A stretch of DNA of 18,665 bases from an uncultured Eubacterium sp. (GTDB lineage Bacteria; Bacillota_A; Clostridia; Lachnospirales; Lachnospiraceae). This document shows positions 1 through 7,177 of this stretch, piece by piece; position 1 is the stretch's first letter; the number at the start of each line of letters is the position of its first letter. The translations under genes were made by a program, and so were the position numbers. The DNA lies in contig CANTHI010000011.1 in the NCBI GenBank assembly GCA_947653505.1, forward strand, positions 1-18,665, in the 5' to 3' direction. The notes beneath the pieces were generated by a model. It was not told the DNA's origin. It searched no databases and saw only the letters and a program-made list of their open reading frames with translations.

Positions 1-530
1 TCCTTTGTCATGGAGAAGGATTTTGAAACGGCAGAGGGCATGATTCGGGAGCTATAGCAAAAAGCGAATTTTGCACTACCGCAAAAGGAAGCCTCATCTA
101 TGCATATGCGAACGGGATACTTGCCTCAGACAAAGTCATCACAGTCGGTGGCAGAAAATATTTTGCAAAGAAGAACTGTGCGATCGCGAAAAAAGGATTT
201 TATACAACGCCATCCGCCAGCCTGGTTTATGCCAGAAAATCCGGCGAACTCATCACAAACCGGATCTTCTCCGCAAAAGGCAAAAAATATTTTGCGAAAA
301 AATCCGGAGCTGTGGCGAAAGGACAGTTTGTGCATACCGCATCCGGCAACAAAATCTATGCAAAGAAATCCGGAGTACTTGCCACAAACGGGTTATTTAC
401 CGTGAAAGGCGCAAAATATTATGCAAAAAAATCCGGAGCCATTGTAACGAAGAAATGGGTAAAAGCCGGAAACAAGCTGTATTATTGCAGCGCATCCGGT
501 AAGATTACAAAAACAAAAAAAGTAAAATAA
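1..530 (+). pseudogene. 3' end of a surface-type repeat protein gene, apparently frameshifted
   Basis: Frame 1 is open from the window edge and stops at TAG 55-57; its last residues (FVMEKDFETAEGMIREL) look like a folded domain, not a repeat. Frame 3 is open from 27 to the TAA at 528-530. From about 45 it encodes seven and a half imperfect repeats of 21-22 residues, each starting with SG-like residues and ending in forms such as KYFAKK or KYYAKK. Frame 3 has no ATG and no internal start before a GTG at 312, which falls in mid-repeat. The simplest reading is one upstream gene with a single-base indel between about 24 and 57 that joined the domain to the repeats. Similar short aromatic/Lys/Gly repeats are common at the C-termini of clostridial cell-surface proteins, where they are thought to bind wall polymers; I infer that role only loosely. 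The upstream domain is not identifiable from about 18 residues. A separate short gene ending at 57 plus a decayed remnant is also possible. Confidence 0.6.
45..497 (+). repeat. Alternating 22/21-residue coding repeats (SG...KKYYAKK type)
   Basis: Read in frame 3, the repeats begin SGAIAK, NGILAS, NCAIAK, SGELIT, SGAVAK, SGVLAT and SGAIVT, and a partial eighth begins SGKITK. Lengths are mostly 22, 21, 22, 21, 22, 21, 21, so the unit may really be about 43 residues. The consensus has a Gly near the start, an aromatic about ten residues later and a (K/L)(Y/I)(Y/F)A(K/R)K ending. The last full copy ends LYYCSA, with a Cys where others have Ala or Lys, as is common in a degenerate terminal repeat. 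Confidence 0.75.
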
Positions 531-542
531 TCCGCTTTGCAA

Positions 543-570
543 AAAAGGCAGCCAATACTGGCTGCCTTTT
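543..570. terminator. Bidirectional intrinsic terminator between convergent genes
   Basis: An 8-bp perfect stem, GGCAGCCA (547-554) with TGGCTGCC (559-566), encloses the loop ATAC. It is preceded by six A (541-546) and followed by four T (567-570), so the A and T tracts also pair. Read rightward it follows the repeat-gene stop at 530 by about 16 nt. Read leftward it lies about 56 nt past the stop of the Wzz-like gene and has a six-U tail. It is the only good hairpin-plus-U signal I found, and it fits termination of both transcripts. Confidence 0.85.
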
Positions 571-626
571 CCAAAATCACGGTTTCACCTTACTCTTTTC
601 CGTTTTCCATCAAAATCCGTAAATCT

Positions 627-2123
627 TTATTGCAGGATAATCCCTCCCAGTACAACAATCCCCTGCCGCTCCAGCAGCTCCAGCTCCTGACTGATCTCGC
701 TGTATAAGGCATACCTGACACGTGCCACCAGCACCGCACCTTTGACTTCCTCCAGTCTGCACATTGCTTCCTCATCATATAAGACATTATCCAGTACCGT
801 ACAGCTGATATCTTCTTTTGCCAGCTGCTCTTTTACCGCTTCGCATATTTCCAGCGTATCCTTATCCAGATTGCAGCCGGCCAGGCAGATACTTTCAGTT
901 CCTTCCTTCACTGCCGCCATCCGCACAGCCGTCACAGACAGACGCAGCGCCTCCTCCTTTGTAAATCTGCGTCTGTCATGATCCCGTAAAGACAGGAGCC
1001 ACTGATCCACAAAACCAGACATCCTCTTTTGCCCACCCTGTCCGGGAATCACTCCGAGCTGCGGGATGCCATACAAATCCGGCAGACGATCTGACGCACA
1101 GAGCCGTCCGTTCAGTACATACTGCAGAAACAGGATAAATGCATATGCAAACGCCGCCAGCACTGTCCCGAAAATCATATATTTTATACTTATGCCAGGC
1201 ACTGCTGCATGACTGCCTTCTCCTGACACGGATGATACCTGCCGTGCATCAGCCGTATTTCTGCCCGCTGTCAGATCTTTGCCTGTCGCAGGGCTGTCTG
1301 CACGGATATCTGTCAAAAGCTCATAATACCGGCTCTGTTCTTCCACAAAAGCTGCCTTGCGCTGCGCGATGGAATCCGCCATTGTAAGCAGTTCCTGCAG
1401 ATTATTTTTCTGACAGTCCATCATGTCCGTGTCAGCAGTCGTGACGGGCGACTGCCGGATCATTCTGATCTGATGACTGCCCATCGCCTGAGACAGTTCC
1501 GTATGTTTTTTCTGCAGAAATGTCTCTGCTGCAGCGGCAATGTCCTCACATTGTGCCTGGTCAGCATTTTTGATCGTTACTTTGAATGTACAGGTCCCTT
1601 CAGCCAGCCCGTCAGAACCCCGGCTTACAGAAATAACTTCCGCCATATCTGCCGGGTCCAGACCTGTCTGCTGCGCAGCGTACGTATACATCCCGCCGCT
1701 TAATACAAGATCCTCATATACCTTTTCAAGATCAAAACTGAGCTGCCTTTTATCCGAACGGATATAAAAGGTCAGATCTATCCGGCACACCTGATTTGGA
1801 TCCATCTGCATCAGTATCGAATGTTCCCGGTAAACTTTTCTGTTTTCGTACATCTGCTCATATGCCAGTACATCTTTTACATTCTGTATCTGTACTTCTG
1901 TCATCGTCTCTTCCAGTTCCCTGACAGATTCTGACTGGTTCTTTCCCGCGTCTCCTTCCAAAACCTGTGATTCTGCCTCCAGCGCCTTTACGTCATAATA
2001 TGACCGGACATAGGAAAAAACGCCTGCCAGTACGGCGCCTGCCAGCATGGCCAGGGCTATCTTCCGCCAATGCAGCAGGATTTCCACGGTCAGATCGGTC
2101 AGGCTGATTTCTCTTTCTTTCAT
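627..2123 (-). CDS. Wzz-like polysaccharide co-polymerase with degenerate BY-kinase-like C-terminal domain
   Basis: A membrane protein expected to set chain length of the polymer made by the Wzy-like enzyme encoded upstream. About 498 residues: a short cytoplasmic N-terminus, TM1 at about 22-40, a roughly 270-residue extracytoplasmic helical region, a hydrophilic Ser/Gly/Thr/Ala linker, and TM2 at about 313-337. After that come the co-polymerase-like YGIPQLGVIP motif and a cytoplasmic domain of about 110 residues. The tail ends like a BY-kinase (LELLERQGIVVLGGIIL), but the Walker A position reads CLAGCNLDKDTLE, without the G-GKS/T lysine, and no Walker A' or B aspartate motif is clear. It should therefore not bind ATP in the usual way. 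The start chosen is the ATG at 2123-2121, which overlaps the capG stop as ATGA and has GGGGAAAAG just upstream. An ATG at 2138 is possible but has a poor ribosome site. Last gene of the operon. Confidence 0.85.
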   Translation of the reverse strand: MKEREISLTDLTVEILLHWRKIALAMLAGAVLAGVFSYVRSYYDVKALEAESQVLEGDAGKNQSESVRELEETMTEVQIQNVKDVLAYEQMYENRKVYREHSILMQMDPNQVCRIDLTFYIRSDKRQLSFDLEKVYEDLVLSGGMYTYAAQQTGLDPADMAEVISVSRGSDGLAEGTCTFKVTIKNADQAQCEDIAAAAETFLQKKHTELSQAMGSHQIRMIRQSPVTTADTDMMDCQKNNLQELLTMADSIAQRKAAFVEEQSRYYELLTDIRADSPATGKDLTAGRNTADARQVSSVSGEGSHAAVPGISIKYMIFGTVLAAFAYAFILFLQYVLNGRLCASDRLPDLYGIPQLGVIPGQGGQKRMSGFVDQWLLSLRDHDRRRFTKEEALRLSVTAVRMAAVKEGTESICLAGCNLDKDTLEICEAVKEQLAKEDISCTVLDNVLYDEEAMCRLEEVKGAVLVARVRYALYSEISQELELLERQGIVVLGGIILQ

Positions 2124-3286
2124 GCTTCTTTTCCCCATACCATCTTATTTACAATTCCTGTGTAACCCTGGATAATTTTCACGACTTTCGTGCTGACGTT
2201 TTCATCGCTGTAATCCACCACCTCTGTACCATACTCTCCTGCCCGGACCATTGCCACTGCCAGATCTACAGCCTGCAGCACCTGCTGCGCCGTAATGCCC
2301 GCGAGGATAAAATTTCCTTTTTCAAGGGCTTCCGGCCGTTCCGTCGAAGTCCGGATACAGACTGCCGGAAACGGTTCTCCTTCTCTGCTGAAATAAGATG
2401 CTTCTTCCGGGAGCGTACCGCTGTCAGATACGACGCAAAAAGCGTGCATCTGCAGGTGATTATAGTCACAAAAACCAAACGGCTGCAGACTCCGGACGAG
2501 CGGGTGGAAACAAAACCCTCTCTGTCCGATCCATTTTCTGCTTCTTGGATGCATACTGTAAATGACTGGCATCTGATAACGCTCCGCCATTTCATTCACA
2601 GCATTCATCAATGCAAAAAAATTCTTCTCCTGATCGATATTTTCCTCCCTGTGGGCGGACAGCAGGATATACCCGCCGGCTGCAAGCCCCAGTGTTTCCA
2701 AAATGCTGCTCGCGCGGATCCTGTCCATATTTGCAGTCAGTACTTCAGCCATAGGCGAACCGGTCACAAAAGTCCGCTCCTTCGGCCTGCCTTCTGCATA
2801 CAGATATCTTCTTGCATGCTCGCTGTAGCACAGATTGACATCCGCGATATGGTCCACGATCCGGCGGTTCATCTCCTCCGGCAGGTTCTCGTCAAAACAG
2901 CGGTTCCCAGCCTCCATGTGAAAGACCGGTATTTTCAGCCTCCTGGCAGCAATCGCTGATAGCGCGGAGTTCGTATCCCCCAGCACCAAAAAAGCATCCG
3001 GACGGAGCTTTTCCAAAAGCTGATAGCTTCTGGCTATGACCGCGCCGATCGTCTCTCCCGGATGTTCTCCGGCTGCATGCAGCTCATAATCCGGCTGGCG
3101 CAGATTTAAGTCTTTCAAAAAAATCCGGTACAGTGTATCATCATAGTTTTGCCCGGTATGTACCAGTATCTGGTCAAAATACCGGTCACATTTTCTGACC
3201 ACTTCTGACAGACGGATCATCTCCGGCCTGGTGCCCATGATGGTCACTAATTTCAGTTTCGCAGGATCATGAAAATGATGTTCCAT
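2120..3286 (-). CDS. capG: CapG/WbjD-type UDP-N-acetylglucosamine 2-epimerase family enzyme (UDP-L-FucNAc formation)
   Basis: Non-hydrolysing 2-epimerase, about 388 residues. Visible family motifs are GTRPEMIRLSEV near the N-terminus, LVLGDTNSA, HMEAGNRCFDENLPEE followed by MNRRIVDHIADVNL, SAHREENID, and SDSGTLPEEASYF. The HMEAGNRCFD and EEMNR(R/K)IVDH forms are those of the CapG/WbjD/FnlC subgroup, which converts UDP-2-acetamido-2,6-dideoxy-L-talose to UDP-N-acetyl-L-fucosamine, rather than of WecB/MnaA enzymes acting on UDP-GlcNAc. Having capE and capF directly upstream supports this. The start is the ATG at 3286-3284, preceded by GGAGG at 3300-3296 with a 9-nt spacer; a TTG at 3334 would add 16 unlikely residues. 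It is separated from capF by a 169-nt gap filled with 38-bp repeats, while its own stop overlaps the next gene by 4 nt. Confidence 0.93.
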   Translation of the reverse strand: MEHHFHDPAKLKLVTIMGTRPEMIRLSEVVRKCDRYFDQILVHTGQNYDDTLYRIFLKDLNLRQPDYELHAAGEHPGETIGAVIARSYQLLEKLRPDAFLVLGDTNSALSAIAARRLKIPVFHMEAGNRCFDENLPEEMNRRIVDHIADVNLCYSEHARRYLYAEGRPKERTFVTGSPMAEVLTANMDRIRASSILETLGLAAGGYILLSAHREENIDQEKNFFALMNAVNEMAERYQMPVIYSMHPRSRKWIGQRGFCFHPLVRSLQPFGFCDYNHLQMHAFCVVSDSGTLPEEASYFSREGEPFPAVCIRTSTERPEALEKGNFILAGITAQQVLQAVDLAVAMVRAGEYGTEVVDYSDENVSTKVVKIIQGYTGIVNKMVWGKEA

Positions 3287-3295
3287 ACGTTTTTT

Positions 3296-3300
3296 CCTCC
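3296..3300 (-). promoter_or_regulatory. Shine-Dalgarno site that fixes the capG start
   Basis: GGAGG on the minus strand lies nine bases before the ATG at 3286. It is one of the strongest ribosome sites in the window and the reason for preferring this start to the TTG at 3334. capG needs its own strong site because the upstream array separates it from capF and prevents tight coupling. Confidence 0.7.
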
Positions 3301-3357
3301 CTGTCCGTATTAGTTCCTGTCGCGTTCCTGACAAACGGTCAGGCTCCCGTGTAACCG

Positions 3358-3497
3358 GCGTCTCCAGCTGCCAGCCCGGCTATTTCGTATAGCCAGCGTC
3401 TCCAGCTGCCAGCCCGGCTATTTCGTATAGCCAGCGTCTCCGTCTGCCAGCCCGGCTATTTCGTATAGCCAGCGTCTCCGTCTGCCAGCCCGGCTAT
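3358..3497 (-). repeat. 38-bp tandem repeat array, about 3.7 copies, running into the 3' end of capF
   Basis: Copies lie at 3358-3395, 3396-3433 and 3434-3471, with a partial copy at 3472-3497. A degenerate partial copy with a 2-nt deletion can be seen at about 3341-3357. On the plus strand each unit runs from GCGTCTCC through GCCAGCCCGG to CGTATAGCCA. Copies 1 and 2 share CCAGCTGCC, while copies 3 and 4 share CCGTCTGCC, so the array seems to have grown by duplication of two variants. Every junction contains the inverted repeat GGCTAT-TTCGT-ATAGCC (3378-3394, 3416-3432, 3454-3470), which could fold as a small hairpin. The capF stop (TAG, 3458-3456) lies in copy 3, so the last dozen CapF residues are repeat-encoded. 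The rest of the 3287-3455 gap holds only the capG ribosome site. Confidence 0.92.
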
Positions 3498-4595
3498 GGT
3501 ATCCGGCCGTTCCGGATCAAAGCACTCACTGCACCACATCAGCGTTACCAGATCCGTACTGCCTTCATTTACAATCTCATGTACATATCCCGGAGGGATA
3601 TCTACTGCCTCCAGCCTGTCCCCGTCTACATGGTATTCCACGATCCCGCCACTTCCGAATCTGCGGAATCTTATAACACCTCTTCCGCTTACCACGACAA
3701 ATTTTTCATTTTTCGTATGATGCCAGTGATTTCCCTTTCCCACGCCCGGCTTCGTAATATTCACTGATACCTGCCCGCGGTCCGCACTTTTTAGTATTTC
3801 CGTAAAGCTCCCTCTCTCATCTTTATGCATCCGCAGCGGATAAGAAAACGCATCTTCTGGTAAATAGCTTAAATACGTACTGTACAGCTTTTTTTCAAAG
3901 CTTCCCTCCGTCATATCCGCCACCTCCAGGCTCTGTCTGCTCTCCCGGAACCGGTAAAGCATGTCCACGATCTCCCCCAGCGTAATCTGATGTACGACGG
4001 GCACACTGCAGTAACCGTCCGGCTCCTTGTGCGGACGTCCTCTGAGTGCCAGCAGCAGCTCCTTCACCACATCATCTATGTACACCAGCCGCATAGTTGT
4101 ACTTTCCTCATGCACCTGCACCGGAAGACCACGCGCGATCTGATGACAAAAAGTAGCCACCGCGCTGTTGTAATCCGGCCTGCACCATTTGCCAAACACA
4201 TTTGGAAAACGGTAGACAAAGACAGGGAGTCCCATACTGCTCCCATGCGCAAATACGGCATCCTCACCGGCCTTTTTACTCTTTCCATAAGGATTATCCC
4301 ATCCAGCCTGCACAGAAGACGCATACATGACCGGACATCTGTTTTCCTGCAAACGCAGCTGTTGGAGCAGACTGGCGGTAAAACCATAATTACCCTCCAT
4401 AAACTGCCGCACATGCTCCGGCCGGTTTACTCCCGCAAGATGGTACACAAACCCGCACTCCGCACAATACCTGTGCAGCAGCTCCTGCCCCATGCCTTTC
4501 CCAAAAGGCAGGACCGTCACATCCGCAAGCCGCTCAAGCTCAGATACAAGATTTCTTCCAATAAATCCGTCCGGTCCTGTTACAAGTACTTTCAT
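3456..4595 (-). CDS. capF: CapF-type bifunctional SDR reductase/cupin epimerase (UDP-L-FucNAc pathway)
   Basis: Second step toward UDP-L-FucNAc: C3 epimerisation by the cupin and C4 reduction by the dehydrogenase domain, giving UDP-2-acetamido-2,6-dideoxy-L-talose. The N-terminal SDR half has the nucleotide motif GPDGFIG at about 7-13, a SS...YGKSK active-site segment near 95-108, and FPNVFGKW. The C-terminal cupin (about 245-365) has a metal/active-site stretch, GKGNHWHHTKNEKF, and PPGYVHEIVNEG. The family-type CFDPERPDT motif is then followed not by the usual short acidic tail but by AGLADGDAGYTK, which is read from the 38-bp repeat array. The start chosen is the ATG at 4595-4593 (MKVLVTG), which overlaps the capE stop as ATGA with GGGGGA upstream; an ATG at 4610 would add five residues. 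Known homologues work as part of the CapE/F/G set, all present here. Confidence 0.93.
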   Translation of the reverse strand: MKVLVTGPDGFIGRNLVSELERLADVTVLPFGKGMGQELLHRYCAECGFVYHLAGVNRPEHVRQFMEGNYGFTASLLQQLRLQENRCPVMYASSVQAGWDNPYGKSKKAGEDAVFAHGSSMGLPVFVYRFPNVFGKWCRPDYNSAVATFCHQIARGLPVQVHEESTTMRLVYIDDVVKELLLALRGRPHKEPDGYCSVPVVHQITLGEIVDMLYRFRESRQSLEVADMTEGSFEKKLYSTYLSYLPEDAFSYPLRMHKDERGSFTEILKSADRGQVSVNITKPGVGKGNHWHHTKNEKFVVVSGRGVIRFRRFGSGGIVEYHVDGDRLEAVDIPPGYVHEIVNEGSTDLVTLMWCSECFDPERPDTIAGLADGDAGYTK

Positions 4596-5635
4596 CTTCC
4601 ATTCCCCCATCCTGCCAGTTCCTGACGGATATACGGCAGCTCCAGCAGCTTTTTCTTCACCTGCCCGGCATCCATCAGTACCGTATTATTGGAATTAAAC
4701 TCTGTCAGCTTCGTCCTCTGGACATTGCCGCGGACAAAATATTTGTCATAATTTAAATCCCGCTGATCCGCAGGCACGCGGTAAAAGTTCCCCATATCCA
4801 CAGCATGCGCGCATTCTTCATTTGTCAGCAGCGTCTCGTACATTTTCTCGCCATGACGGATCCCGATGATCCTGACCTCATTGTCCGCGTCAAACAGCTC
4901 CTTTACCGCCTGCACCAGCACGCCGATCGTACAGGCAGGCGCCTTCTGCACCATAATATCCCCGCTTTGCGCATGCGCAAACGCATAAACGACCAGCTCC
5001 ACCGCTTCTTCCAGACTCATGACAAACCGGGTCATGGACGGATCCGTGACCGTCAGCGGCTTTTTTTCTCTGATCTGACTAATGAAAAGCGGTACTACGG
5101 AGCCTCTGGAGCAAAGTACGTTGCCGTACCGGGTACAGCAGATATCTGTCCCCTTCTGCTGTGACTTTCTCGCCTTTGCAACGATCACTTTTTCCATCAT
5201 CGCCTTGGAAGTGCCCATTGCATTGACCGGATAAGCCGCTTTATCTGTGGACAGGCAGATCACTTTCTGAACGCCTGCTTCTATCGCGCACTGCAGGACA
5301 TTCTCAGTGCCCAGGACATTTGTCTTTACCGCCTCGACAGGAAAAAATTCGCAGGAAGGAACCTGCTTTAAAGCCGCCGCGTGAAATATGTAGTCCGCGC
5401 CCTGTACGGCTGTGCGGATACTCTGCGGATCGCGCACGTCACCGAGGTAAAATTTTAGTTTGCCGCTGTATGCAGGATATTCACGCTGATAAAAATGTCG
5501 CATGTCGTCCTGCTTTAGTTCATCCCGGGAAAAAATACGGATCTCCCCGATATCGGAGGTCAGGAAACGGCGCAGTACGGCGTTGCCAAACGAGCCGGTG
5601 CCTCCGGTAATGAGTAGTGTTTTATCTTTAAACAT
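4592..5635 (-). CDS. capE: CapE/FlaA1-type UDP-GlcNAc inverting 4,6-dehydratase
   Basis: First step of UDP-L-FucNAc synthesis: dehydration of UDP-GlcNAc with C5 inversion, giving a 4-keto-6-deoxy sugar nucleotide. It is a soluble short-form enzyme of about 347 residues, without the membrane segments of PglF/CapD-type proteins. Near the N-terminus is the Rossmann motif ITGGTGSFGNA. LGDVRD and FHAAALKQVP follow, and then the active site STDKAAYPVNAMGTSKAMME. There a Met stands where classical SDRs have the catalytic Tyr, a known trait of this subgroup. RYGNVLCSRGSVVPLF and the C-terminal IGIRHGEKMYETLL are also family hallmarks. Two in-frame ATGs lie at 5641 and 5635. I choose 5635 because AAAGGGG (5649-5643) is seven bases before it but only one base from 5641, and because family proteins start MF. 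Its stop overlaps capF by 4 nt. Confidence 0.93.
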   Translation of the reverse strand: MFKDKTLLITGGTGSFGNAVLRRFLTSDIGEIRIFSRDELKQDDMRHFYQREYPAYSGKLKFYLGDVRDPQSIRTAVQGADYIFHAAALKQVPSCEFFPVEAVKTNVLGTENVLQCAIEAGVQKVICLSTDKAAYPVNAMGTSKAMMEKVIVAKARKSQQKGTDICCTRYGNVLCSRGSVVPLFISQIREKKPLTVTDPSMTRFVMSLEEAVELVVYAFAHAQSGDIMVQKAPACTIGVLVQAVKELFDADNEVRIIGIRHGEKMYETLLTNEECAHAVDMGNFYRVPADQRDLNYDKYFVRGNVQRTKLTEFNSNNTVLMDAGQVKKKLLELPYIRQELAGWGNGR

Positions 5636-5642
5636 GGTCATG

Positions 5643-5649
5643 CCCCTTT
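5643..5649 (-). promoter_or_regulatory. Shine-Dalgarno site that decides the capE start
   Basis: AAAGGGG on the minus strand is one base from the ATG at 5641 but seven bases from the ATG at 5635. Only the second spacing suits initiation, so the shorter CapE beginning MFKDKTLL is preferred. The 46-nt gap to the upstream ligase gene shows no promoter or terminator that I can recognise. Confidence 0.6.
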
Positions 5650-5681
5650 ACTAACGTCTTAATCTCTTTCTACTAATCATT

Positions 5682-7172
5682 TCATACTACCTCTTCTGCA
5701 TTTTTATAATGCTTTTCTTCTGCCCCGGATGATCTTTCATCATCCATATGATTCATAATAAAACGTAATTTCCCGGAATATCCCCTGTCCAGCACGGAAT
5801 GCCGGCACACCCGGACCTTTACGTTTTCCCGTATGCACTTGATCAGAATATCTTCCAGCTGCCCTGTTTCCTCCTTCGTCAGCTCTGCGCCGTCTGTAAG
5901 TACAAGATTCATCCTGATATCCTGAAAATCCATCTGTTCAAACTGATATTCCACAATCTTCCTTAAAACATTTTCATGGACATATGCGGGAACCAGCTGT
6001 GTTAATGTAGCGCTTTCTGCAATCCTGCCCGATCTGAATCTTAATACATCATCTGATCTCCCATTCAGATCATACAGTCTCCAGCTTTTTCTTTTACACC
6101 TGCATAACTTTTTAGTTAACGCGGCTTCATCATGCATATTATAGCGGATCAAAGGCATTGCATAATTCACCAGGTTTGTCCCTACAATTTCTCCTCTTTT
6201 TTCAAATACCTCTTCGCCCTGTTCGTTCACTATCTGGATATAACATTTATCCATATCCATGTGATACCCGTCATGCTGTTCACACTCAATCGCTGTAGCT
6301 ACTTCCTCTCCCTGTCCATACCTGTCAAAGACTTTGCATTGAAAAACTTCTTCTATCACTTTTCTCATCGGATCCGTCAGCATATCCGAGGAAGTCAGTA
6401 CAGCTTTCAGCTTTAGCCGCTCTTCCTTTTCCTGCATATATTTTGCAAGATTCCCGATCGCAGACGCATATCCCTGCATGTAATCCGGTCTCAGGCTTTT
6501 CATCTTTTTGACATACCCGGATTTCACTTCGTCAAACAAATTCATGGACGACAGACACAGGCTGTTTGAAAACATATCATAAGTCCCTTTATAGGAAAGA
6601 CCCTGATTCCCCCACCGTTTCTTATCGTTTGTAATATGACCGGGTGTGCGGAACATCAGTACACTTTTTTCAAATGGCGAAAACACACCTGCATAATATC
6701 TCCATCTATGCACGGCCTCAAGACTGCTGAGAGACGCTGCCCTGTCATAATAAAACAACGCTGGTATTCCGGTGCTTCCTCCTGTTCTGTGTTCCATCAG
6801 ATCCGTTCTTTTTACTTCATCTGCGATCAGTTCCTCCAGATGGTTCTTTATCGTTGATTTATCTATGACTGGTATCCGGTTCATATCATCAAACGATTGA
6901 AATAACTCCGGATAAAATCCAGCCTTGTCCCAGGCACATTTATAAAACCGGACATGTTCATAAGCATAAGTAATGATTTTTTTCAAACGTTTGTATTGTA
7001 ATTTTTCCAGTTCGGTCAATGTAAAAGAATCATACTGCCTGAATGCCTGCTTTTCTCTGTTCACGGTATGGATGGTACTTAGATTTACCCCCCCCCACAG
7101 CGGAAAAAACAATATTTTCTGCACCTCTACCGGCAATCCCCTGACCAGCTCTTTTCCCATTTCTTTTATCAT
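5682..7172 (-). CDS. CapK/PaaK-like adenylate-forming enzyme (phenylacetate-CoA ligase family)
   Basis: About 496 residues, soluble. It carries the adenylate-forming phosphate loop as RTGGSTGIPALFYYD (about 129-143), DRYGQGEEVATAIE in the middle and the C-terminal half-domain signature MPLIRYNMHDEAAL. These match the PaaK/CapK branch, whose members activate a carboxylate as an acyl-adenylate. Several such genes sit in capsule loci, where their substrate is generally unknown; an amide or ester modification of a sugar is my inference. Codons 26-29 (W-G-G-V) run through nine consecutive G (plus-strand C9, 7088-7096). Loss of one G gives TAA at once, and gain of one gives a stop about 20 codons on. 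The start is the ATG at 7172-7170, with GAGG and AAGGA just upstream; a second ATG lies four codons in. Upstream is the 48-bp array, whose last mini-ORF overlaps this start by ATGA. Confidence 0.85.
   Translation of the reverse strand: MIKEMGKELVRGLPVEVQKILFFPLWGGVNLSTIHTVNREKQAFRQYDSFTLTELEKLQYKRLKKIITYAYEHVRFYKCAWDKAGFYPELFQSFDDMNRIPVIDKSTIKNHLEELIADEVKRTDLMEHRTGGSTGIPALFYYDRAASLSSLEAVHRWRYYAGVFSPFEKSVLMFRTPGHITNDKKRWGNQGLSYKGTYDMFSNSLCLSSMNLFDEVKSGYVKKMKSLRPDYMQGYASAIGNLAKYMQEKEERLKLKAVLTSSDMLTDPMRKVIEEVFQCKVFDRYGQGEEVATAIECEQHDGYHMDMDKCYIQIVNEQGEEVFEKRGEIVGTNLVNYAMPLIRYNMHDEAALTKKLCRCKRKSWRLYDLNGRSDDVLRFRSGRIAESATLTQLVPAYVHENVLRKIVEYQFEQMDFQDIRMNLVLTDGAELTKEETGQLEDILIKCIRENVKVRVCRHSVLDRGYSGKLRFIMNHMDDERSSGAEEKHYKNAEEVV
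7088..7096 (-). repeat. G9 homopolymer inside the ligase coding region
   Basis: Nine uninterrupted C on the plus strand give TGG-GGG-GGG-G at codons 26-29 of the CapK-like gene. The reading frame is intact at nine. Eight would create TAA immediately after the tract; ten would continue for about 20 codons to TGA. Such tracts are classic sites of strand slippage. Confidence 0.9.
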
Positions 7173-7177
7173 TTCCT

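Noticed and set aside
71..502. A 143-codon plus-strand open frame rich in Cys, Arg and Lys
   Set aside because: It begins at a TTG and is an alternate-frame shadow of the 21-22-residue repeats read in frame 3; the regular KKYYAKK pattern is only in frame 3.
312..530. A short gene starting at GTG 312
   Set aside because: The GTG is inside a repeat unit and the same frame is open and repeat-bearing well upstream, so this is not a natural start.
2444..2959. Plus-strand 171-codon open frame opposite capG
   Set aside because: Lies wholly over strongly conserved capG codons and shows no recognisable domain; a shadow of a GC-rich antisense frame.
2120..3286. WecB/MnaA making UDP-ManNAc
   Set aside because: Subgroup motifs (HMEAGNRCFD, SEHARRYL) and the capE-capF neighbours point to CapG/WbjD.
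3358..3497. CRISPR array
   Set aside because: The 38-bp units are directly adjacent with no unique spacers; this is a simple tandem repeat.
3990..4625. Plus-strand 211-codon open frame opposite capF
   Set aside because: Overlaps well-conserved capF motifs on the other strand; composition is His/Arg/Ser-rich as expected of a shadow frame.
4592..5635. PseB-type (pseudaminic acid) dehydratase instead of CapE
   Set aside because: The active-site segment has Met in place of Tyr, and capF and capG follow directly, which fits UDP-L-FucNAc rather than pseudaminic acid synthesis.
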